Shown here in pieces: positions 1 to 5,789 of a stretch of DNA of 5,789 nucleotides. Position 1 is the first letter of the stretch. Every line of letters begins with the position of its first letter. The stretch spans positions 1 to 5,789 of the forward strand of contig JAHLWJ010000297.1 in assembly GCA_019057975.1 (NCBI GenBank), given 5' to 3'. A model generated the notes under the pieces. That model saw only the letters and a list, made by a program, of their open reading frames with translations, had not been told where the DNA came from and ran no database searches. This DNA comes from Promethearchaeota archaeon (lineage in GTDB: Archaea > Asgardarchaeota > Lokiarchaeia > Sigynarchaeales > SOKP01). The translations under genes and the position numbers were made by a program.

Positions 1-2517
1 CCATTTGAAATTCCTCCTGAGAATGTGAACATGGCCTCAATGACAAATTATAACAATATCAATTCAATCTTTGCTGAAAAAATTAACGATTATGCAACAT
101 TTGGTTTTTTTCCTCAGATATATGAGTCTTCTTTACAAGCAACGTACTATGGACTTTATGCATTAGAAGCAATAGGAAAGCGGGATCAGGTAAATGAAAC
201 ACAGATAACAGATTATATTATGAGCAACTACAATTCTAGTACTCATTTGTTTATGGATAAATACGCTTACAGGTATCTCGATACTAACTTTACCCAACTA
301 TCTCATTATTATCCACTTACTTCCATTCTTGAAGTAAACTGTTATGCGATCCTTTCATTAGGGCTATTTAATGCTCTTGATTTAATTGATATAGACGCAT
401 CAATAGATTTTATTTGGAGTTGTTATAATCCTATCACATCTGGGTTTATCGGACAAGCTTACAACCCTTCCTTAGAGTATTATGCAAAAATATCTACGAT
501 GGACAATACCTATTACGGAATTAAGACTTTAGATGTATTGATGGACGATTGGGTTGGGTATACTCAGGAGCGCAATGATTTAATTCATTACATTAATTTA
601 TTACAAATTACTAACGATAAAAACCCAGAATTCGGAGGATTTATGAATGATAATGAGACAAGCTTTAGATCCTTGAAGCTGTATACTGATACAAATATAT
701 TCTCTTCCTATTACTGTATAAAAAGTCTTGAAATTTTCGGTATGGTCGGGACTATTAACTATGCTAGTTTTTACACCTTCTTAGAGCAATTATATGTCGT
801 AGATGAGAATTATTTTCAGTATATGGTTTTTGGGGAACCATTAGATGCAAATATCGTTACCACGGCCCTTGGATTAGACCTATCTCGTATTACAGAGTTC
901 TCTTCTTATAATGAGACCGGCACTTTAGACTTCATTTTCAATACCCGGAATAGTCTTGGTATTTGGGATGGCTCTACTGAGATTCAATACCATGAAATAA
1001 TTGATACATTTCAAATTATTCGAGCATTAAAGGATTGTAATAAGTTGTCAAGATTGTCTTTTGTCGACACTAACCAAATAGCAACCTCTATTATAGAGTA
1101 TTTTTTTATGGATCAAAGTTTTTCTCTCATATCTATAGATTATCCAACTCTTAATCTTATTAATTCGATTATTACTTCATTTGATTTGTATGGGAGACTT
1201 CCAGAATTAGATTTACAGGAACTTTATTTGAAGATAATAGAATCATATCATGGTCTTACACCGCTATATCATGGATTCTGGGCATTTTTAAATGTTGAAC
1301 TTTATGCAAATTCGATATTAAGCTTTCGTTCCTACCCTATTGAGTTTTATACCGAAGGGAATAAGATTCATTTTAAAGAGATTGAATACTTAATTTCTCA
1401 TAAATCTACCTTCTATGCATTAAATTCTTTAAAAACTATTTTCAAATTAGATGACTTTGCATTAACTCATAATTTGACTATATTACTAAAAGACATCCTC
1501 AATACGCAATTCTTAAATAGCTCATATCCAGAACAGTATGGAGCCTTTTCATATATACTTCCTTATGATGGACCATTACACAGTGAATTTATAAGTGGAA
1601 GTATTTATTTTGAATACACATATTATGCGATTAAAGCCCTTGAGCTCCTTGTCGAACAATTGAATATTGGAGACCTTACCTTCTTAGAGTATAATATGAC
1701 AGCCTTATACTCATATATCAATACTCATATTGTAGAAACATCAGAACAGCTATACTTTGATCCACACTATAACGACAATTTTGAGACAATCTTGCAAAAT
1801 ACATATTATATGGTATATGTACTACAAGCGAATGATATCTTTGATTTGGATGTCCAAAAAATATGGAATTTAATTGAGCAAAACCTAAATTATAGCAATA
1901 TCAAAAATATCTATTATAGCTATAAGTTAGCAGAGTTACTGGATGTTAATATTGAATTTGGTATTGAGCTAGTACAACAATTAGTAAGTGATATTTTTAC
2001 TCAAGAACTGAATGAGTTTTATCTTAGCACTCAAAGAAAAGTAATTGATCAAGAAATATTCATGTGGATCTGTGAAATGGCTTCGTTACATAACCATAAA
2101 ATTGTTGCTCAGTATCAAGACGAAGTTATGCTGGGAAACCATGTCATCATCAAAACTTCACTTTCTAACATGATCCTTTCTTATTTCGATTATAATATCT
2201 CATTTGCCTTCGAAAGTGCTCAATTAGGATATCAAGAATTTGAGAGAGTAGAAAATAATGAATTTTCGCTTAATCTCCATATTCCGCAACGCCCGAGTAA
2301 TTATCCAAGTGTGAGTGGGAAGCTGTATGCCCTCAATGGCAAGTTTATATTAGCAAAACTTAGTATATCGCTTACTACGGTTTATCCTAAGAAAGCGTAT
2401 CAAGATGAGATAAATAGTGCGGTTGTTTTATCCGTCTTATTCATTATTATTCCCGGAGGAGTCATATTTTATTCAGAAAAAAAACTAAAAAAGCGAGAAT
2501 CAGGTATAAACATCTAA
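1..2517 (+). CDS. Membrane-anchored alpha/alpha-toroid (prenyltransferase/terpene-cyclase-like) repeat protein, 5' partial
   Basis: The frame is open from base 1, so the gene starts upstream. The GTG at 25 has no Shine-Dalgarno sequence and no signal peptide follows it. Seen: a recurring helical motif like [S/T]-Y-Y-x-[I/L]-[K/Y]-x-L-[E/D], at about 136-177, 331-369, 502-540, 703-741, 844-885, 997-1038, 1144-1194, 1405-1443, 1615-1650, 1798-1836, 1906-1944 and 2050-2094. Glycine-rich turns such as FGGF (631-642) and GIWDG (958-972) precede some of them. This is the pattern of the terpenoid cyclase/protein prenyltransferase toroid fold. A beta-rich region follows (about 2131-2382), then one hydrophobic segment (2419-2472) and a basic tail (SEKKLKKRE). 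That predicts an outside N-terminus, a C-terminal anchor and a short cytoplasmic tail. There are ten N-x-S/T sequons. No cyclase DxDD or GCGEQ thioester motif is visible, so a non-enzymatic binding or surface role is inferred. The exact function is unknown. Confidence 0.75.
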   Translation, partial: PFEIPPENVNMASMTNYNNINSIFAEKINDYATFGFFPQIYESSLQATYYGLYALEAIGKRDQVNETQITDYIMSNYNSSTHLFMDKYAYRYLDTNFTQLSHYYPLTSILEVNCYAILSLGLFNALDLIDIDASIDFIWSCYNPITSGFIGQAYNPSLEYYAKISTMDNTYYGIKTLDVLMDDWVGYTQERNDLIHYINLLQITNDKNPEFGGFMNDNETSFRSLKLYTDTNIFSSYYCIKSLEIFGMVGTINYASFYTFLEQLYVVDENYFQYMVFGEPLDANIVTTALGLDLSRITEFSSYNETGTLDFIFNTRNSLGIWDGSTEIQYHEIIDTFQIIRALKDCNKLSRLSFVDTNQIATSIIEYFFMDQSFSLISIDYPTLNLINSIITSFDLYGRLPELDLQELYLKIIESYHGLTPLYHGFWAFLNVELYANSILSFRSYPIEFYTEGNKIHFKEIEYLISHKSTFYALNSLKTIFKLDDFALTHNLTILLKDILNTQFLNSSYPEQYGAFSYILPYDGPLHSEFISGSIYFEYTYYAIKALELLVEQLNIGDLTFLEYNMTALYSYINTHIVETSEQLYFDPHYNDNFETILQNTYYMVYVLQANDIFDLDVQKIWNLIEQNLNYSNIKNIYYSYKLAELLDVNIEFGIELVQQLVSDIFTQELNEFYLSTQRKVIDQEIFMWICEMASLHNHKIVAQYQDEVMLGNHVIIKTSLSNMILSYFDYNISFAFESAQLGYQEFERVENNEFSLNLHIPQRPSNYPSVSGKLYALNGKFILAKLSISLTTVYPKKAYQDEINSAVVLSVLFIIIPGGVIFYSEKKLKKRESGINI

Positions 2518-2524
2518 TTCCAAA

Positions 2525-2543
2525 TTTTTTCTTTTTATTTATT
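2525..2543 (+). terminator. T-rich tract, probable archaeal terminator of the toroid-protein gene
   Basis: A run of T interrupted by single C and A residues (TTTTTTCTTTTTATTTATTT-like) begins about 8 bases after the TAA stop at 2515-2517. Archaeal RNA polymerase commonly terminates at such U-tracts without a hairpin, and no convincing stem precedes it. The position, between two genes of unrelated content and before a new first gene, supports the call. The evidence is compositional only, in an AT-rich genome. Confidence 0.5.
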
Positions 2544-2546
2544 TAA
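2535..2546 (+). promoter_or_regulatory. Weak TATA-like element before the hef cassette
   Basis: The stretch TTATTTATTTAA is centred roughly 20-25 bases before the ATG at 2562. That is about where a TATA box would sit for a leaderless or very short-leader archaeal transcript. No clear BRE purine stretch precedes it, and it overlaps the T-rich terminator tract, so it may only reflect base composition. No Shine-Dalgarno sequence precedes the ATG at 2562, which fits leaderless initiation. Confidence 0.25.
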
Positions 2547-2555
2547 CTCTAGAGT
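2546..2555. repeat. Perfect 10-bp palindrome in the intergenic gap
   Basis: ACTCTAGAGT reads identically on both strands and sits 6 bases before the ATG at 2562, just downstream of the TATA-like stretch. That position would suit an operator overlapping the transcription start, for example for a dimeric winged-helix protein. A 10-bp palindrome can easily occur by chance, and no second copy was noticed, so the operator role is speculative. Confidence 0.2.
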
Positions 2556-2561
2556 CTTATA

Positions 2562-3164
2562 ATGGTGTTACATAGTAGTTCAGATAGTGTATTGCGTAAT
2601 AGGAATTTATTACAGGTATTACATCAGATACTAGATGTATTAAGTAAATTTGAGAAAAATTATAATAAAAGACTTAACTTCAGTAAATTCGCAAGTTATC
2701 TTAAGTTAAGTCCAGCAGAAGTAGAAGAAATAATCCTTTTACTTCTAAATTTTCAAGAACTCTATGAAACCACCTTAAACAAATATTCTTTAAGAAAGAG
2801 AATCAATAATAACCAAGTGTATTTGATTACAGAGAAAACTCAGATGCTAAATAGCATACCTCTTAAAATAAGAATGTTACAATCCCATATTAATCAATTC
2901 AATGATATAATTTATTTTTTTAAACATATAAAGCGAGGGAAAGGGTTTGATGTGCAAACAAACGGCACGAATTTACTAAAGAATGTTAAAGAGTTATGTG
3001 ATTATTATCCATATTGTTTTCAAGAGCAGCAAAACGGATTAGTATACCCTTCTGAATTTGGATTGAAACTTGGAGAATTATTACTCTCCTATAAAAAAAG
3101 TAATAAAAATATCAAAAAAATAGATGTAGAGGAAACACAAATAATAGTGGACAACTGTGAGTGA
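2562..3164 (+). CDS. Unrecognised 200-aa protein with probable N-terminal winged-helix domain, upstream partner of hef
   Basis: I do not recognise the family. ATG 2562 is the first start after an in-frame TAG at 2550-2552. Residues 14-90 look like a winged helix: a long amphipathic helix (about 14-30), a short helix FSKFASYLKL (40-49), a putative recognition helix beginning SPAEVEEI (50-64), then a beta-wing-like stretch ending VYLITE (86-91). Residues 96-180 are mostly helical (IPLKIRMLQ; FNDIIYFFKHIK) and end in VYPSEFGLKLGELLLSY, which could be a second, degenerate winged helix. The tail (178-200) is lysine-rich and then acidic. There is no signal peptide or membrane segment, so it is probably cytosolic. 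The last 8 bases overlap the start of hef, implying a shared transcript and coupled translation. A DNA-binding regulator or a Hef accessory factor are both possible; the fold call is inference from pattern only. Confidence 0.75.
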   Translation: MVLHSSSDSVLRNRNLLQVLHQILDVLSKFEKNYNKRLNFSKFASYLKLSPAEVEEIILLLLNFQELYETTLNKYSLRKRINNNQVYLITEKTQMLNSIPLKIRMLQSHINQFNDIIYFFKHIKRGKGFDVQTNGTNLLKNVKELCDYYPYCFQEQQNGLVYPSEFGLKLGELLLSYKKSNKNIKKIDVEETQIIVDNCE

Positions 3165-5277
3165 GACGTCTGAAGACAAACTAGCATTAAAATCCGAAAA
3201 ATTAGAGTTTCGGAAATATCAGGTTGAGATTGCAAGTAAATGTGTGAATAAGAACTCGTTAGTTGTATTACCCACAGGGCTAGGAAAAACAATCATCGCG
3301 GTACTCATAGCAAGTAAGACATTAGAATTCTTTCCTCAAGAGAGTAAAATAATTATCTTAGCCCCTACACGTCCCTTAATAAACCAACATTATGATACAT
3401 TTATCAATTTCCTACAAGTCCCTCAGGAGAAGTTTGTAGTACTCACAGGCAAAGTTCTTCCTGAGAAGCGAATTCAATTATATAAAGAGAATCAAATATT
3501 ATTTTATACTCCTCAAACATTAAGAAATGACTTAGTGAATAGAAGATATACCTTAGAACATACAGCTCTTATCATATATGATGAAGCTCATCATGCATCT
3601 GGCGATTATGCCTATACGATGATTGCTGACGAGTATGCGGAACAAAATCCGGATGGAGTGACGCTTGCACTCACCGCTTCCCCGGGAGCATCAAAAAAGA
3701 GAATTCAAGAATTATGTGAAAATCTCCATATTCCCATGGATAATATTCATATCAGAACTCGAAAAGACAGCGATGTGAAGCCATACCTCAAACCAATGAA
3801 TATATATAAGATTGGAGTGAATCTTACAGAATTAATGGAAGAAGTATACTCTGCGGTAATTGTTGTACTAGAAGAGCGATTGCATTACCTTTCACAGCTT
3901 AGTTTCATTGACACTAAATCTGATGTACTACATCATAAAGTATTCCGAAAAGATTTATTAAGATTAAATAAGGAATTAGTTGCTATGATACAAGGGAGTG
4001 GAGATAAGACTGGACTATACAGCGCTTTATCGATAAATGCCCAAGCGTTAATCCTCTATCATATGATAGAGCTTATCGAACAACAAGGTCTCGATGTTCT
4101 CTTATATTACTTAGAAAAGCTCTATACTGACGCAAAAAAGAAAAGCAGCTCAAAAGCTGTAAAAATCTTAGCTTCTGATTCGAGAATCCGCCGTAATTTT
4201 ATTGAATTGAAAAAGAACCAGGATTTTACGCCTGAAAAGCTTATACATCCAAAATATCATATTTTACAAAAAGTGTTAGTAGATGAATTATCCCAAAATC
4301 CCGACTCTCGAATATTGGTCTTTGTAAAATTGCGTGATTCACTAAAAAATATCGTGAAAAAACTCGTAGAAGTAGAAATTATAAAACCGGTACGATTTGT
4401 AGGGCAAGCTACTAAATCTAGTGAGGATAAAGGAATGTCTCAAAAAGTCCAGATTGAAACTTTAGATCAGTTTAAGAAAGGCGTGTATAATGTGCTGGTA
4501 TCAACAAACGTGGCGGAAGAAGGCTTAGATATCGCGGAATGTGACTTAGTGGTATTTTACGATGTGGTGGCTTCTGAAATCCGCTTAATTCAGAGAAAAG
4601 GCAGAACTGCACGACATCGAGAAGGGAAAGTTATAATTCTCTATTGTAAAAGTACTCATGATGAGATTTATCTTAGAATTGCCTTGAGTAAATTAAAGAA
4701 AATGAATATCAACCTTAAAAAACCTCAGCATCTTGCAGAACCAGAACCGATTTATAGTAATCAAATTGGTAAAATTGAAGAAAGAATCTCTAAGCCATCA
4801 TTAAAGCGACAACATCAAGCTAATTTACATTCTTTTATTGAAGCATCCCCTCCAGATGATGTTATAAAAAAAGAAGAGGACTCTTCTGAAGTTAAAATAA
4901 GTAAACTTCTACCCATGAAATTCGGTATACGGAAGAAACTGCAGAAAGATAAAATTGATTTTGCTATTGTTAAAACAGATCTTCATATTGTCTTATTTAA
5001 TAGGGTGTTAATTCAGGTGTATAACCCAAGAAAAATTGCTGATGACTCATTTATTACAGAGATTCAGGATTTTTCAGAGATTTGTGAATTATTTATCATC
5101 ATCTTTGATTTTGTAGATTTTGAAGAACGATCACCAGGAGAAAAACGAATTTTAAAAAAAAAAATTCAAGAGCTAAAACAAGAATATAATTTACAATTTA
5201 TTCCTGTTGAAAATGAAGAAGAACTCTATTTCATTATGAAAAGTATTTTGGAAAGCCCATCAGGGAGGGGTTTATAA
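3157..5277 (+). CDS. hef: Hef-family DEAH helicase (FANCM/RIG-I superfamily) with apparently degenerate XPF-like C-terminal domain
   Basis: SF2 ATPase of the archaeal Hef/FANCM group, which acts on forked and branched DNA at stalled replication forks. RecA domain 1: FRKYQ (18-22), Walker A LPTGLGKT (38-45), Ia APTRPL (69-74), DEAH (142-145) within DEAHHASGDYAY, and TAS (173-175). A helical insert (about 215-370) is the hallmark of the family. RecA domain 2: ILVFVKLRDS (386-395), motif V VLVSTNVAEEGLDI (446-459), and motif VI QRKGRTAR (479-486), where the usual second Gly is Ala485. A polar linker (about 525-590) contains a PIP-box-like QANLHSFI (554-561). The C-terminal domain (about 597-700) alternates strands and helices like an XPF nuclease fold, but no ERKxxxD motif or HhH tail is visible. 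The 706 residues are somewhat fewer than a full Hef with nuclease and HhH domains. GTG 3157 is chosen because it overlaps the preceding stop in the usual coupled way and the helicase core begins soon after; its Shine-Dalgarno sequence is weak. An 11-A run lies at 5154-5164. Helicase identity is very secure; loss of nuclease activity is inferred. Confidence 0.95.
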   Translation: MSETSEDKLALKSEKLEFRKYQVEIASKCVNKNSLVVLPTGLGKTIIAVLIASKTLEFFPQESKIIILAPTRPLINQHYDTFINFLQVPQEKFVVLTGKVLPEKRIQLYKENQILFYTPQTLRNDLVNRRYTLEHTALIIYDEAHHASGDYAYTMIADEYAEQNPDGVTLALTASPGASKKRIQELCENLHIPMDNIHIRTRKDSDVKPYLKPMNIYKIGVNLTELMEEVYSAVIVVLEERLHYLSQLSFIDTKSDVLHHKVFRKDLLRLNKELVAMIQGSGDKTGLYSALSINAQALILYHMIELIEQQGLDVLLYYLEKLYTDAKKKSSSKAVKILASDSRIRRNFIELKKNQDFTPEKLIHPKYHILQKVLVDELSQNPDSRILVFVKLRDSLKNIVKKLVEVEIIKPVRFVGQATKSSEDKGMSQKVQIETLDQFKKGVYNVLVSTNVAEEGLDIAECDLVVFYDVVASEIRLIQRKGRTARHREGKVIILYCKSTHDEIYLRIALSKLKKMNINLKKPQHLAEPEPIYSNQIGKIEERISKPSLKRQHQANLHSFIEASPPDDVIKKEEDSSEVKISKLLPMKFGIRKKLQKDKIDFAIVKTDLHIVLFNRVLIQVYNPRKIADDSFITEIQDFSEICELFIIIFDFVDFEERSPGEKRILKKKIQELKQEYNLQFIPVENEEELYFIMKSILESPSGRGL
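4816..4839 (+). other. PIP-box-like PCNA-binding motif encoded in the Hef linker
   Basis: Hef residues 554-561 read QANLHSFI. This fits the start of the PCNA-interacting consensus Q-x-x-[L/I/M]-x-x-[aromatic]-[aromatic], with Ile in the last aromatic position. It lies in a polar, probably disordered stretch between helicase and C-terminal domain, where Hef proteins of other archaea are known to bind PCNA. PCNA binding by this protein is inferred. Confidence 0.5.
5263..5270 (+). promoter_or_regulatory. Strong Shine-Dalgarno sequence for the DUF1922-type gene
   Basis: GGGAGGGG lies within the last codons of hef and ends 9 bases before the ATG at 5280. It contains GGAGG, complementary to the archaeal 16S 3' end. 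It is the only strong Shine-Dalgarno site at a start in the window; the two preceding genes start with weak or no such site. It fixes the start of the downstream gene and allows it to be translated at its own rate within the operon. Confidence 0.8.
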
Positions 5278-5279
5278 GA

Positions 5280-5789
5280 ATGGAAGACGCCACCTGGAAA
5301 AAAGATGAAACACCATATCTAATATTTGAATGTGCGAAATGTAAACAATATCTCTATGTAAAAACAACTCAGAAAGGGAAGAAATGTTTACGATGTGGTC
5401 GCACCCATACAGTCTCAACCATTATTAATACTGGAGAGATTGTTAATGGAATAACTGCTGCGGTAGAAATGGTGAAAAAAAGACAAGACGAGTTTGGAAA
5501 AAAAGAATTAGGACATACACCTGAATTCAGAGCATTTGGAGATTTTAAAGTAGCTACTCAAAAATCTAAGAATATATTTGTAGATGATGATGAATCTAGT
5601 GAAGAAACAACTACGCAATTTAGAAAAATGTTATCTGAGATTTCTGCGATGTATAAAAAATTCCCAATCTATATTATTGAAGTTGTGGCAGAGAATTATG
5701 GAATACCTATTGCTGAACTAAAAATTTTAACTAAAAGCTTTCAGAAGAAAGGAATTCTCGTACGGTTAGATGATTATTCTTATACAGTA
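5280..5789 (+). CDS. DUF1922-type zinc-ribbon protein with winged-helix-like C-terminus, 3' partial
   Basis: The ATG at 5280 comes 2 bases after the hef stop (TAA 5275-5277) and is preceded by a strong Shine-Dalgarno site. The frame is open to the right edge, giving 170 codons. Residues 13-45 hold a zinc ribbon, YLIFECAKCKQYLY followed by KGKKCLRCGRT, with ligand pairs Cys18/Cys21 and Cys36/Cys39. This matches the small archaeal DUF1922 family, typified by MTH1184 of Methanothermobacter. A helix with VEMVKKRQDEF (62-72) follows, as in that family. Residues about 75-112 are a polar linker with an acidic patch DDDESSEE (102-109). Residues about 113-170 resemble a winged helix: FRKMLSEISAMY, a helix YIIEVVAENYG, IPIAELKILTKSFQKKG as recognition helix, and VRLDDYSYTV as the wing. 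DUF1922 proteins are usually short, so the C-terminal part looks like a fusion. A nucleic-acid-binding role linked to Hef is inferred from context; no function is established. Confidence 0.85.
   Translation, partial: MEDATWKKDETPYLIFECAKCKQYLYVKTTQKGKKCLRCGRTHTVSTIINTGEIVNGITAAVEMVKKRQDEFGKKELGHTPEFRAFGDFKVATQKSKNIFVDDDESSEETTTQFRKMLSEISAMYKKFPIYIIEVVAENYGIPIAELKILTKSFQKKGILVRLDDYSYTV

Noticed and set aside
25..27. GTG as the true start of the toroid protein
   Set aside because: The frame is open back to base 1, no Shine-Dalgarno sequence precedes the GTG, and a surface protein with a C-terminal anchor needs a signal peptide that is absent after it. The real start is outside the window.
1..2517. 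Squalene-hopene cyclase or prenyltransferase enzyme
   Set aside because: Only the structural repeat pattern is shared. No DxDD cyclase motif or recognisable prenyltransferase zinc-site arrangement was found, and the C-terminal anchor and sequons favour an extracytoplasmic non-enzymatic protein.
1..2517. Alpha-2-macroglobulin/C3-type thioester protein
   Set aside because: The toroid plus beta-domain order is suggestive, but no GCGEQ thioester motif is present.
3089..3292. 67-codon minus-strand reading frame spanning the hef start
   Set aside because: It lies wholly antisense to the end of the 200-aa gene and the Walker A region of hef, has no recognisable family and no promoter or Shine-Dalgarno evidence. 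It is a shadow of real coding sequence.
5154..5164. Frameshift error in hef at the A11 run
   Set aside because: The frame after the run still shows alternating hydrophobic and polar coding character and ends exactly where the next gene's Shine-Dalgarno and start are properly spaced, so the frame as given is probably correct.
1..5789. tRNA, rRNA, CRISPR array, insertion sequence or inverted-repeat element
   Set aside because: Reading through both strands showed no cloverleaf-like segment, spaced direct repeats, transposase-like frame or terminal inverted repeats.

Overview
This AT-rich window looks archaeal. Three things point that way: a Hef-type (FANCM/RIG-I/Dicer superfamily) DEAH helicase, a DUF1922-type zinc-ribbon protein, and a large surface-type protein built from prenyltransferase/terpene-cyclase-like alpha/alpha-toroid repeats. 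Large membrane-anchored toroid-repeat proteins of this kind make me favour an Asgard (Loki-/Heimdall-like) lineage, but nothing here proves it. All four genes lie on the + strand and are closely packed. No RNA gene, CRISPR array or mobile element was seen.

Layout. (1) Positions 1-2517 hold the 3' part of a long gene, still open at the left edge. It encodes a repeat-rich, probably extracytoplasmic protein with a C-terminal membrane anchor; its true start lies outside the window. (2) Positions 2518-2561 are a 44-base intergenic gap with a T-rich tract (probable terminator), a weak TATA-like stretch and a perfect 10-bp palindrome. (3) Positions 2562-5789 carry three genes that are almost certainly co-transcribed: an unrecognised 200-residue protein with a probable winged-helix N-terminus; hef, overlapping it by 8 bases; and, 2 bases after hef behind a strong Shine-Dalgarno sequence, a DUF1922 zinc ribbon joined to a winged-helix-like C-terminus, cut by the right edge.

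How the genes may work together. The last three genes form a plausible nucleic-acid-processing cassette: a branched-DNA/fork helicase flanked by two small proteins with probable DNA-binding folds. The Hef protein is the most interesting item. Its helicase is intact, it has a PIP-box-like motif in a polar linker, and its C-terminal domain has the size and alternating pattern of an XPF-type nuclease domain but no visible ERKxxxD catalytic motif and no HhH tail. It may therefore be a helicase with a dead nuclease-like domain, as in eukaryotic FANCM. The surface protein upstream appears to be a separate, functionally unrelated transcription unit.
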